From NCBI GenBank assembly GCA_030614685.1, contig JAUWTO010000004.1, positions 1 to 46,005 on the forward strand: a stretch of DNA of 46,005 nt. Direction: 5' to 3'. This document shows positions 1 to 7,633 of this stretch, piece by piece. How positions within the stretch are numbered: position 1 is the first letter of the stretch; each line of letters begins with the position of its first letter. The translations under genes were made by a program, and so were the position numbers. The notes beneath the pieces were generated by a model that made no database searches, was not told where the DNA came from, and saw only the letters and a program-made list of their open reading frames with translations. Source of the DNA: Candidatus Aminicenantota bacterium (lineage in GTDB: Bacteria > Acidobacteriota > Aminicenantia > Aminicenantales > Aminicenantaceae).

Positions 1-497
1 ACATGGAATGGATTGTCCTTCCTCAGATCTACCAGGCCGGCGTCAAAGACCCCTTGCTCCTCTTCCCGGCGTTCGAAATATGGCATCCGGACCACCTTGA
101 TCCGGCAGCGGGACAGGTCCAGTCCATACCAGGACTCCAGCTGTTCGCGGGTGACCTCCGAGTTGGCGATCAGGGTGATGTCGAACTCGTCCTGAAGGAT
201 ATGAGCCAGGGTGCATCCATATTTCTGCGCCCCCCCGATGAAATGCAGGGCATTGTCGTATAATCCCAGCGTGGGCTTACGGTAACCCAGAGCAACTTCG
301 AGCCTGGACAGCGTATTGATCGCGGACTGGAGCCCCCTGCTCTGTTTGATCAGATCGATATGGTCTTTCAGGCATTTCCCCTCCGCCCGATCATCCCCAG
401 CCCTCTCCTCCGCGTAGAGCCGATGGGCCAGGTCCCCATCCGACGGAGCAGGCTCAGAATCCAGGAAGGATCGGAAGGCGTCTGGCAAATCAGTCAT
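1..497 (-). CDS. GT4-type glycosyltransferase, N-terminal part (runs off the left edge)
   Basis: I translated this from an ATG at 497; 165 codons are visible and the 3' end lies outside the window. After about 70 polar residues, a Rossmann-like start appears (TLGLYDNALHFIGGAQKYG), with the GGAQ-type loop usual in the N-terminal lobe of GT-B, family 4 glycosyltransferases. It is followed by DITLIANSEVT and a short VVRMPYFE strand. The ATG overlaps the stop of the upstream coiled-coil gene by 8 nt, so the two are probably translationally coupled. By context it would transfer a sugar to a surface polysaccharide. The donor-binding C-terminal lobe is not visible, so donor and acceptor are unknown. 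Confidence 0.7.
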   Translation of the reverse strand, partial: MTDLPDAFRSFLDSEPAPSDGDLAHRLYAEERAGDDRAEGKCLKDHIDLIKQSRGLQSAINTLSRLEVALGYRKPTLGLYDNALHFIGGAQKYGCTLAHILQDEFDITLIANSEVTREQLESWYGLDLSRCRIKVVRMPYFERREEEQGVFDAGLVDLRKDNPFH

Positions 498-1023
498 CGC
501 GGCCCCTCTCCGGGCCTTGCGACCCTGCTTTGCCCAGCCTTTGGATCTCTTTGTACTGCTCCTCCAGCTCGCCTTCGATCCTTTGCAGAGATTCTTCCAG
601 GACATTCAGGCGGTCCTTGACCTTCTGCAGCGTCAGGGTCAAAGCCAGATAAAACGGCACGGACTCCTTGTTGAGCAGGTTCTGTTGGTCCAGGTTGAAC
701 TGCTTTCGCTTGTCGATGATCCCACGCGCCAGAGGCCCGGACAGCGTACGGTAGAGCTTTTTCAGCCTCCGGAGGATGGCCGCCGGTATCCGACCGGATG
801 GAAACGTCTCCTCTTCCGAAATGCAGTCCTGCTGGTCCTCCAGCTGTTGGAACCGGCGCCACATCTCGGCCTCCAGGTCATCAAAATCATATTCCCAGAT
901 GCCGGCCTCTCGTTCGGCCCCGGGAGGCATCAGTTCCGTAACGTCCGTGATCCTGTCCCTCTCTTCGGATAGCAAGGCTTTGAGTCGGGTTATTTCTTCC
1001 TTCAGATCCGATCGTTCTGACAT
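490..1023 (-). CDS. Coiled-coil protein of a glycosyltransferase operon, function unknown
   Basis: A 177-residue protein rich in E, K, R and L with no signal peptide or membrane segment. Residues 1-25 and about 130-165 show heptad-like spacing (for example LQKVKDRLNVLEESLQRI), indicating coiled coil. The middle part (RRLKKLYRTLSGPLARG) is helical and basic. I do not recognise a family. It lies between two glycosyltransferase genes, 6 nt after the upstream stop and overlapping the downstream start, so it is part of that operon. Its layout resembles the coiled-coil ORF at 3133-3636, which suggests a helical scaffold or chain-length module that works with a GT. That role is inference. Confidence 0.75.
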   Translation of the reverse strand: MSERSDLKEEITRLKALLSEERDRITDVTELMPPGAEREAGIWEYDFDDLEAEMWRRFQQLEDQQDCISEEETFPSGRIPAAILRRLKKLYRTLSGPLARGIIDKRKQFNLDQQNLLNKESVPFYLALTLTLQKVKDRLNVLEESLQRIEGELEEQYKEIQRLGKAGSQGPERGRDD

Positions 1024-1029
1024 GCTCTT

Positions 1030-2211
1030 CTAGCCCCCTTCCACACACTCTCGGATGAAGCGCGTGTAGAGCTCCGCACATCGGGAGATGCTGCATTCCT
1101 GCTCCACATACGCCCCGGCTTCCCTCCCCACAGACGTACGGAAGTCCTCATCTGTCGCGAGGGCCAGCGTGAAACGCTTGATCATTTCTGTCTCGTCCAG
1201 GTTAACATCGACCTTGAGGGCCGCATAATCGGGAAACTCAGCGTAGGAGCCGAGGTTGGTCACCAGCACGGGCTTTCCGTATCCCATCATACGGATCTGC
1301 ACTCCGGAACTCTCGCCCATGGTCGGGTAGCGCAGGTTGATGCAGATATCAGAGGCGGCGATGGTCGCCTCCATTTTATCCAGGGGAAGATGGCCCGTGA
1401 TCCGGAAATCGATCCGGCTCCCAGGATGCGCTGGAGTCAGGAGCCGGCCCCGGTCCTCGCCTGCGAGCACAAACCGGAACGGGAAGCTCTTCAGTTCTCC
1501 CAACGCGTCCAGGATGAGGTCGAAACGCTTGTTCTTGCTGACATATCCAGCGGAACAGATCAGGATCTCTCCCTCCTGGATCCCCAGGTCACGGCGGATG
1601 GCGGCGACATCGAACTGCTTCAGCTCATGCCCGTGATGAGGGATCACAGCGATGGGTGCCTCTGTCATGTGACGGATCCGGTCGTGGATGAAGCGGGAGT
1701 GGACGATCACGCCCCGAGCATGGGCCAGGATCTCTACGTTGAGCGGGAACCGTGCTGCTTCCGGCGACTCCCAGATGGGCATGGGACTTCGGGCCTGGAT
1801 CCTCTCCGCGATCTCCCGGCCCTGTTCGCCGTAATACTTCTCGAGCAGGCCCCGGTAGCGGGAAAAATCCCCCTCCGCCTCGTATTGCTCAGCATAGAAA
1901 CTCTGCATCACGTAGTCATGGAGGACCACGATCCCCGGGAAGCGCTTCAGGCTTTCGTACACATAGCCATGCGCGTCATAATAGTTCCCCATGTGATAGA
2001 GGATGGCGTCATATGTATGGGGTTGGAAGCGTTCCGGTTCAAAGGGGAGAACCCGGAACCGTTCTGCTAAACCGGGTGCGGACGGCCGATATCCCTTGTC
2101 GATGTAGAGATCCAGTTCAAGATCCCCGGCCAGCTCGGGAAGGAGTTCCTCGGTGTAGTCTGAAATGCCGGACTTGACAGGATTGAGCGGGCTGAAAAGG
2201 GCGACCCTCAT
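1030..2211 (-). CDS. Glycosyltransferase family 4 (GT-B fold)
   Basis: A 393-residue protein of normal GT4 length. The N-terminal lobe opens with RVALFSPLNPVKSGISDYT, a typical first strand plus GISDY loop. The C-terminal lobe has ICSAGYVSKNKRFDLILDAL (the usual gxxxxxKrfdlll motif) and later NLRYPTMGESSGVQIRMM, containing the E-x7-E-like nucleotide-sugar site. It is cytoplasmic or membrane-associated, probably acting in capsule, O-antigen or exopolysaccharide assembly. Its ATG overlaps the stop of the upstream glycosyltransferase by 4 nt (ATGA), and the coiled-coil gene follows 6 nt downstream. Donor and linkage cannot be read from sequence. Confidence 0.88.
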   Translation of the reverse strand: MRVALFSPLNPVKSGISDYTEELLPELAGDLELDLYIDKGYRPSAPGLAERFRVLPFEPERFQPHTYDAILYHMGNYYDAHGYVYESLKRFPGIVVLHDYVMQSFYAEQYEAEGDFSRYRGLLEKYYGEQGREIAERIQARSPMPIWESPEAARFPLNVEILAHARGVIVHSRFIHDRIRHMTEAPIAVIPHHGHELKQFDVAAIRRDLGIQEGEILICSAGYVSKNKRFDLILDALGELKSFPFRFVLAGEDRGRLLTPAHPGSRIDFRITGHLPLDKMEATIAASDICINLRYPTMGESSGVQIRMMGYGKPVLVTNLGSYAEFPDYAALKVDVNLDETEMIKRFTLALATDEDFRTSVGREAGAYVEQECSISRCAELYTRFIRECVEGG

Positions 2212-3335
2212 GCCGGTTCCTCTTCACCCAGCAGGGTTCGAATGACATGATCCCAACCGATATCCTTTACCGCTTCATATCCCGCATCCCCCAGCCTGGC
2301 ACATCGGTCAGGATACCTGACCAGGCTCTCCAAAGCAGCCGCCAGGAGCTTCGCCTCCAGAGTGGGCAGGATAAGACCGTTGGCTCCGTCCTTCACGAAT
2401 TCCAAGGGGCCCCCGGAATCGGCTGCCGTGATGACAGGCTTACGGGAGAGGAAAGCCTCGAGCGTGATGTATCCGTAATCCTCATCCCGGGGTGCAAAAT
2501 AAACGGCCGCGCAGCCAGCATAGGCCTCGAGGAGCCGATCATCGGGGGTGTATCCCAGAAACTCCACGCGCTCCCCCAGCCCCAGCTCCCCGGCCAGAGC
2601 CCGCAGGCCTTTTTCTTCCGGACCGGTGCCGACGATCTGGCAGCGCATGTCTTCGGCACAGTGCGGCAGGGCCCGCAACAGCGCATCCACACGTTTGAGT
2701 TTATCCAGGCGGCCCACCGACAGGATGTAACCTCCATAGGAATCCGTGGTGTAACGGCCGGCCAGACGGGGAGGATGGTAGAGGGGTTGGGCATCGATGC
2801 CGTTGTGAGTTTTCAGGCGGGAGGCGGTGTTACCGGCGTTGGTGTAGATCCGGGGATAGGTGCGGAGGACCTGAGTATCCATGGCGATAAGCTTGTCCCG
2901 GAAAGCCATAGCCTTGGTATCCGCTGGATCAAACTCCGAATACTCGGTTCCGAAGAGATCATAGGCCTGACGGTACTGATGGATCAGCCAGAGGACCTTG
3001 TTGGGATGACGAGCAAAATAGGACGGAAACTTGGTGGTGATCACCAGGTCGATGGGTCTGCCATTGGATTCTGTCAGGTCCAGCATGTCCCAGATTTCGA
3101 TGCTCTTGAGGAGCTGCTCGTGGGGATACCATTTATAGGGGATGTTGATGAGATCGACGTCGTACCCTGCACCACGCAGGTTGTCTACCAGGCCCTGGAC
3201 AAGGGCCTCGGCCCCTCCCTGGAAGAAAGGCACCTGGGCCGCACATACGGCAATGGTCTGTACAGGTGAGCGCCCCCCCCTGTTCGCCAGCCGATGTTTG
3301 GTTGTCTTCAAAAGATGTCTTATTCGTTCTTTCAT
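2208..3335 (-). CDS. Glycosyltransferase family 4; possibly the C-terminal part of a longer coiled-coil-GT protein
   Basis: A 375-residue GT-B enzyme. The N-terminal lobe has AAQVPFFQGGAEALVQGLVD, the classic GGAE loop. The C-terminal lobe has SVGRLDKLKRVDALLRAL, then GYTPDDRLLEAYAGC and DEDYGYITLEAFLSRKPVI, which carries the E-x7-E donor site. The first 25 residues from the ATG at 3335 (basic, KERIRHLLKTTKHR) are unlike a GT start. They overlap the preceding coiled-coil ORF, and the in-frame GT sequence proper begins right after an eight-G tract (3273-3280). With seven Gs the upstream ORF would read straight into this gene, giving one 475-residue protein. The GT assignment is firm; the start is not. 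Confidence 0.85.
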   Translation of the reverse strand: MKERIRHLLKTTKHRLANRGGRSPVQTIAVCAAQVPFFQGGAEALVQGLVDNLRGAGYDVDLINIPYKWYPHEQLLKSIEIWDMLDLTESNGRPIDLVITTKFPSYFARHPNKVLWLIHQYRQAYDLFGTEYSEFDPADTKAMAFRDKLIAMDTQVLRTYPRIYTNAGNTASRLKTHNGIDAQPLYHPPRLAGRYTTDSYGGYILSVGRLDKLKRVDALLRALPHCAEDMRCQIVGTGPEEKGLRALAGELGLGERVEFLGYTPDDRLLEAYAGCAAVYFAPRDEDYGYITLEAFLSRKPVITAADSGGPLEFVKDGANGLILPTLEAKLLAAALESLVRYPDRCARLGDAGYEAVKDIGWDHVIRTLLGEEEPA

Positions 3336-3636
3336 CGTCCTGTCCGGCGCTGCCGGGCATTCCGGACAGGCAGGCCTGCTTGAGCCGTTCGATCTCGTCC
3401 AGAAATCGAAGGTTGATCTCTCTCTGATTGTCCAGGACCGGTCCCAGGATCAACTCGACCTCATTCATCAGCTTGGTGCGGAATCTCTCGATGAGCTTGC
3501 GAATCAGGGGGTTCCGGACGGACTTATGCAGGTGAAACCGCCGTTCCAGGATCTTGGCCTTCATCAGCACGTACCGGTCATCGGCGAGTTCCTCCCGGAT
3601 CTCCTCGATCTTTTTGAGAATATCGTTTTGTTCCAT
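3133..3636 (-). CDS. Coiled-coil ORF overlapping the glycosyltransferase start; probable N-terminal domain of the same protein
   Basis: I chose the ATG at 3636 because the promoter's -10 lies at 3682-3687, making the longer start at 3720 untranscribable. Residues 1-90 are helical and charged (MEQNDILKKIEEIREELADD, later REINLRFLDEIERLKQ), a plausible coiled coil. Residues up to about 120 form a polar linker. The last 45 residues are Cys/Gly/Pro/Arg-rich and lie on top of glycosyltransferase codons, so they look like out-of-frame translation. The real product may be this segment fused to the glycosyltransferase through slippage at, or miscounting of, the G tract at 3273-3280. No family recognised. 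Confidence 0.55.
   Translation of the reverse strand: MEQNDILKKIEEIREELADDRYVLMKAKILERRFHLHKSVRNPLIRKLIERFRTKLMNEVELILGPVLDNQREINLRFLDEIERLKQACLSGMPGSAGQDDERTNKTSFEDNQTSAGEQGGALTCTDHCRMCGPGAFLPGRGRGPCPGPGRQPAWCRVRRRSHQHPL
3273..3280 (-). repeat. Homopolymeric G8 tract at the coiled-coil/GT frame junction
   Basis: Eight consecutive Cs on the plus strand (G8 in the coding sense) sit inside the overlap of the coiled-coil ORF and the glycosyltransferase. Reading the upstream frame with seven Gs gives EQGGRSPVQTIAVC, joining directly to the GT Rossmann strand. With eight Gs the upstream frame continues into a nonsense-like tail. Tracts like this are known sites of replication slippage (phase variation), transcriptional slippage and sequencing miscounts. 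Confidence 0.75.
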
Positions 3637-3681
3637 CACTGTGTCCCGGATGTGTCGAAATGCTCCTGCTCGGTTTCCAGA

Positions 3682-3711
3682 ATTATATCGGCCCCTCTCC
3701 CCCCCTGTCAA
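3682..3711 (-). promoter_or_regulatory. Strong sigma70-type promoter of the glycosyltransferase operon
   Basis: On the minus strand a consensus TTGACA (3711-3706) and a consensus TATAAT (3687-3682) are separated by 18 bp. Transcription would start near 3675, about 39 nt before the ATG at 3636. A G-rich element abuts the -35 box (see 3723-3810). Confidence 0.8.
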
Positions 3712-3722
3712 GCCGGCCAACC

Positions 3723-3810
3723 CTCCCCCTTACCATTCCCACCCTCCTATCCGCAAAAAATATCACTCGAGTCCAGCTACCTCCCCCTTACTATTCCCGC
3801 CCTGCCATCC
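3723..3810 (-). repeat. Two 30-nt G-rich direct repeats upstream of the GT operon promoter
   Basis: Copies at 3723-3752 and 3781-3810 agree at 26 of 30 positions and lie 58 bp apart. Read on the minus strand, each has the pattern GGG, one base, GGG, eight bases, GGGGG, A, GG or more: four closely spaced G runs, as in potential G-quadruplexes. The nearer copy ends about 12 bp upstream of the -35 box. A related sequence precedes the promoter at 36136-36164. Confidence 0.7.
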
Positions 3811-3941
3811 ATAGGAGAAACTGGGAATGGCGCCAGCCCTCTTCCTGCCCTTCCGTCTGCTTTGGACAGTCTGTAGACGGGTGCTGTGGGATTGTGATAG
3901 ACTTCTCATAATTTTAAAAATTTAGGGAGAGAGAGCAAACC

Positions 3942-5870
3942 ATGGAGGAGTTCAAAAGCTATGTTCCAAATGAAACGACCGTCACGGATATCAGCATCAA
4001 GGCGGTCATCTTGGGTGCCATCTTCGGAGTGGTTTTCGGGTCTGCCAACGCCTACCTGGGCCTCCGGGTAGGGCTTACCATCTCCACGGCGATTCCCCTG
4101 GCCGTGATCTCGGTGGCCGTCCTTCGAGTACTGACCCCCCTAATCGGGAAGAGCAGCATCCTGGAGTGCAACATCGCCCAAACCACGGGTTCGGCCAGTT
4201 CGTCTCTGGCCTCGGGCATCATCTTCACAGTCCCGGCACTGTTCATGTGGCATGCGCAATATCCAGACTTGGGATTCAGCCCCAGCATTTTTAAGATCGG
4301 CCTGCTGGCCATGTTGGGCGGCATCCTGGGGGTTCTGTTCATGATCCCGCTGCGTCGGGCGCTGATCGTCAAGGAGCACGGCGTCCTCCCCTATCCTGAG
4401 GGAACTGCCGCTGCTCAGGTGTTGATCTCCGCAGAGGAAGGCGGTGCCAAAGCCTGGAATATCTTCCTGGGCCTGGGGATCGCGTCGGTCTACAAGATCA
4501 TGCAGAATTTCCTCCACATGTGGCCCGAGAAAATCGCACTCAATATCCCCATTCTGAAAAAAGCCCAACTGGGGGGAGAACCTTCTCCGGCACTGCTGGG
4601 GGTGGGATTCATTCTGGGTCCCCGGATCGCGGGCATCATGGTCGCCGGAGGTCTCATTTCCTGGCTGGGCCTCATCCCGCTCATCGCCTGGTTCGGAGAA
4701 TACCTCACGATCCCGCTTTTCCCCCAGACGGAACTCACGATCTCCCAGATGACACCCCAGGAGATCTGGCACAACTACATCCGATATATCGGTGCCGGGG
4801 CTGTGGCCGTGGCCGGGATCATCACGGTGATCAAGTCCCTGCCCACCATGTACAACTCCCTTAAGCTAGGCATCCGAGACTTCCGGTCCAGCCGGGATCC
4901 TCAGGCTGCAGCCAATAAAAAACGAACAGACACTGACCTGCCCATCACGATCCTCGGGATCGGATCCCTGATCGTGGCGCTCGTGATCATTTTCACACCG
5001 AACCTCATCGGCATCCAGGCAGCGATAATGGTTCGAGCCATCGCCGCGATCTGCATCGTGTTTTTCACCTTTATTTTTGCAACGGTCTCCTCGCGGATCG
5101 TGGGGATGGTGGGCGTTTCCTCCAATCCCACCTCGGGCATGGCCATCGTTACTCTATTGGGGACCAGCCTGATATTCGTGCTCATGGGATGGACCGACCA
5201 GCTAGGCATGGCCGCAGCTCTGACCATTGGGACCGTGGTGTGCGTAGGCTCCTCCATAGCCGGAGACATCTCACAGGACCTCAAGGCCGGGTATATCATC
5301 GGGGCCACGCCCAAGAGACAGCAGACCTCCGAGATCATCGGGGTCATCACCTCGGCATTCGCCATCGCCGGGGCGGTATGGCTGCTGGGCCAAGCCTTCG
5401 TATTCGGGAGCGAAGCACTCTCCGCCCCCCAGGCCACGCTTATGAAGACCGTGATCGAGGGGGTCCTGGGCGGGGACCTGCCCTGGGGTCTGGTTCTGGC
5501 GGGCGGTTCGTTCGCCATCGTGGCCGAGCTACTGCGCATACCCTCACTCCCCCTGGCTGTGGGTATCTATCTTCCGCTCTCCACCATGACGCCCATCTTT
5601 GTCGGCGGGTTTCTCCGCCAGCTCATCGAGCGCAAGGCCACGACCGACGAAGAGAAGAAAAAGAAATCCGAAAAGGGTGTGCTGCTGGGATCGGGTTTCA
5701 TCGCCGGAGAGGGCATCACCATGGTCGGGGTGGCCGCCTATGCCTTTATCACCAAGAGCAGGCCGCAGGGCCTGGGCATCCACTATCCCGGAGAGATGGG
5801 GCAGTTCATCGCCCTGGCCGTATTCCTGGGTTTGGCTGCCTTCCTTTACTTGAGAACGCGTAAAGAGTGA
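3942..5870 (+). CDS. OPT-family oligopeptide transporter
   Basis: A 642-residue, highly hydrophobic inner-membrane protein with about 14-16 predicted membrane segments, the usual size of bacterial OPT proteins. Family sequences are visible: ANAYLGLRVGLTISTAIP near residue 37, NIAQTTGSASSSLASG near 80, EHGVLPYPEGTAAAQVLIS near 148, and SSNPTSGMAIVTLLGTS near 400. OPT proteins move short peptides or peptide-like metal chelates with protons. The cstA gene starts 4 nt after its stop, giving a two-gene peptide-uptake operon. A second OPT gene lies at 18581. The substrate is not determined by sequence. Confidence 0.93.
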   Translation: MEEFKSYVPNETTVTDISIKAVILGAIFGVVFGSANAYLGLRVGLTISTAIPLAVISVAVLRVLTPLIGKSSILECNIAQTTGSASSSLASGIIFTVPALFMWHAQYPDLGFSPSIFKIGLLAMLGGILGVLFMIPLRRALIVKEHGVLPYPEGTAAAQVLISAEEGGAKAWNIFLGLGIASVYKIMQNFLHMWPEKIALNIPILKKAQLGGEPSPALLGVGFILGPRIAGIMVAGGLISWLGLIPLIAWFGEYLTIPLFPQTELTISQMTPQEIWHNYIRYIGAGAVAVAGIITVIKSLPTMYNSLKLGIRDFRSSRDPQAAANKKRTDTDLPITILGIGSLIVALVIIFTPNLIGIQAAIMVRAIAAICIVFFTFIFATVSSRIVGMVGVSSNPTSGMAIVTLLGTSLIFVLMGWTDQLGMAAALTIGTVVCVGSSIAGDISQDLKAGYIIGATPKRQQTSEIIGVITSAFAIAGAVWLLGQAFVFGSEALSAPQATLMKTVIEGVLGGDLPWGLVLAGGSFAIVAELLRIPSLPLAVGIYLPLSTMTPIFVGGFLRQLIERKATTDEEKKKKSEKGVLLGSGFIAGEGITMVGVAAYAFITKSRPQGLGIHYPGEMGQFIALAVFLGLAAFLYLRTRKE

Positions 5871-5874
5871 TCTC

Positions 5875-7542
5875 ATGAATTCGCTGATCGTAGCGGTCGT
5901 CCTGATCGTCTGGCTGGTCCTGGGTTACAAGATCTACGGGCGTTTCCTGGAAAAGAGGGTGATCCAGGCGGACGACAGCCGGATCACTCCAGCCCATGAA
6001 CTGGAAGACGGCATCGATTACTCGCCGGCAAAAAAATTCCTCTTGTTCGGCCATCATTTTTCTTCCATCGCAGGCGCCGGCCCCATCCTGGGCCCTCTCC
6101 TGGGAGTCCTCTATTTCGGCTGGTTAGGGGCCCTGCTGTGGGTCGCCCTGGGCAGCGTGTTTATCGGCGCTGTCCACGACTACACCTCCCTGATGGTATC
6201 GGTTCAGAACAAAGGCATGTCGCTGGCCAGCATATCGGAACGCACCCTGGGGCGCCGGACCAAGGTGATTTTTTCCCTATTCCTGTGGCTGACCCTGGCC
6301 CTGGTCATTGCGGTGTTTGCGGTGGTAGCCTCCCAGACCCTGGTATCCCAGCCCGAGATCGTGATCCCAACCTTCGGGCTGGTGCTTATCGCCATGGTAT
6401 TCGGCTGGCTGGTGTATAAGAGAGGGGTCAAGGTGCCGGCCGCGACGGTCTGTTCACTCATCCTGCTGTTTTCCCTCATATACCTGGGCACCCTTCTCCC
6501 TGTTCAACTCCCTGATACGGTACTGGGGCTGTCGAGCCAGACCATCTGGTTCTTCGTGCTCATCATCTACAGCCTGATCGCCTCGGCCCTCCCGGTTTGG
6601 TTCCTGCTGCAGCCGCGGGATTACATCAGCACCTGGATCCTTTTCCTGGGACTCGGGGCTGGCTACCTGAGCCTCCTGGTCGCCCGGCCGGTTCTGGCCG
6701 CACCGGCATTCGTCAGCTTCACCAGCAAAGAAGGGCCCCTCTGGCCCATGCTGTTCGTGATCATCGCATGCGGTGCCATCTCCGGCTTCCACTCGGTTGT
6801 GGCCGGCGGGACTACAGCCAAACAGCTCCCTAACGAAAAGGCCGGCCGCCTCATCGGCTTTGGAGGCATGGTCACGGAAGCCGCGCTGGCGGGATTGGTC
6901 ATATTCATCGCTGCCGGGGCCCTTATCTGGGTCCCGGGAGGTGCATTAGGCGAATTCAACTTCCAGCATCTCATGACACCCGAGGGGGGTGGCCCTATCA
7001 TGGCATTTGCTACCGGATACGGGCGTCTGGTCTCATCGCTCCCTGGACTCACAGTGATGCTGGGTGCTTTTTTTGGCATGGTCATGCTCAACGCTTTCGT
7101 GCTGACCACACTGGACACCGGAACCCGCCTAGGTCGATTCATTTTCACCGAGATGCTTGGCGAAAAAGGCCGGATATTCCGCAACCGCTGGACAGCCTCC
7201 GCAGTCATCCTGATCCTGGCTTCGGCCCTGGGAGCCACAGAAGGATACAAGGCCATATGGCCGGTCTTCGGGGCCTCGAACCAACTCGTGGCGGCTCTGG
7301 CTCTCATCATCATCTCGTCCTATCTCGTGAGCATAAAGCGGCCCTCCAAGTTCACCCTGTATCCGGCTTACTTCATGCTGGTCACCACGCTCGCGGCATT
7401 GATCTATCAGGGTTACCGGTTCTACACCAGCGGCAAATTCCTTCTGGGTACCGTGAGCGTCCTTCTCCTCCTCCTGGCCGGATTCATCGTCTATGAAGCT
7501 CGCACCATCCTTTTTTGGGGACGTTCCCCCAAGGAGGACTAG
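5875..7542 (+). CDS. cstA: CstA-family peptide transporter (carbon starvation protein, short form)
   Basis: A 555-residue polytopic membrane protein. The CstA signature FGHHFSSIAGAGPILGP is at about residues 58-74, and FHSVVAGGTTAKQLPNE at about 303-319 is also typical. It is shorter than the roughly 700-residue E. coli CstA and matches the shorter group found in many anaerobes. The family imports peptides or pyruvate in carbon-starved cells; peptides fit here because an OPT gene directly precedes it with 4 nt spacing. Two small G/C palindromes (7517-7530 and 7541-7554) cover its stop codon. Confidence 0.93.
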   Translation: MNSLIVAVVLIVWLVLGYKIYGRFLEKRVIQADDSRITPAHELEDGIDYSPAKKFLLFGHHFSSIAGAGPILGPLLGVLYFGWLGALLWVALGSVFIGAVHDYTSLMVSVQNKGMSLASISERTLGRRTKVIFSLFLWLTLALVIAVFAVVASQTLVSQPEIVIPTFGLVLIAMVFGWLVYKRGVKVPAATVCSLILLFSLIYLGTLLPVQLPDTVLGLSSQTIWFFVLIIYSLIASALPVWFLLQPRDYISTWILFLGLGAGYLSLLVARPVLAAPAFVSFTSKEGPLWPMLFVIIACGAISGFHSVVAGGTTAKQLPNEKAGRLIGFGGMVTEAALAGLVIFIAAGALIWVPGGALGEFNFQHLMTPEGGGPIMAFATGYGRLVSSLPGLTVMLGAFFGMVMLNAFVLTTLDTGTRLGRFIFTEMLGEKGRIFRNRWTASAVILILASALGATEGYKAIWPVFGASNQLVAALALIIISSYLVSIKRPSKFTLYPAYFMLVTTLAALIYQGYRFYTSGKFLLGTVSVLLLLLAGFIVYEARTILFWGRSPKED

Positions 7543-7554
7543 GGGATGTCCCCT
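7517..7554 (+). repeat. Tandem small palindromes at the cstA stop codon
   Basis: GGGGACGTTCCCCC (7517-7530) and AGGGGATGTCCCCT (7541-7554) are each self-complementary, and the two resemble each other. They flank the cstA stop. No U tract follows, so this is not a classical terminator; it may stabilise the mRNA end. Confidence 0.35.
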
Positions 7555-7566
7555 TGTAGATTTACG

Positions 7567-7595
7567 TTGACAGGGAGGCGGCAATCTCTTAAAAT
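7567..7595 (+). promoter_or_regulatory. Near-consensus sigma70 promoter of exbD
   Basis: TTGACA (7567-7572), a 17-bp spacer and TAAAAT (7590-7595) match the ideal housekeeping promoter. Start would be near 7602. The ribosome binding site AAGGAGGT (7622-7629) then precedes the ATG at 7634, so exbD is transcribed independently of cstA. Confidence 0.72.
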
Positions 7596-7633
7596 AGTAT
7601 CCTCTGTAGAGGAGAGAAAACAAGGAGGTCGCA

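Larger units (their letters stand above)
3637..3941. other. Divergent intergenic region between the glycosyltransferase operon and the OPT gene (305 bp)
   Basis: It holds the consensus minus-strand promoter at 3682-3711 and two G-rich direct repeats at 3723-3752 and 3781-3810. On the plus side, a poor candidate promoter for the OPT gene (TTGTGA 3892-3897, 17 bp, TAAAAA 3915-3920) is followed by a purine-rich ribosome binding site (AGGGAGAGAG) ahead of the ATG at 3942. I see no gene in it. Confidence 0.6.
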
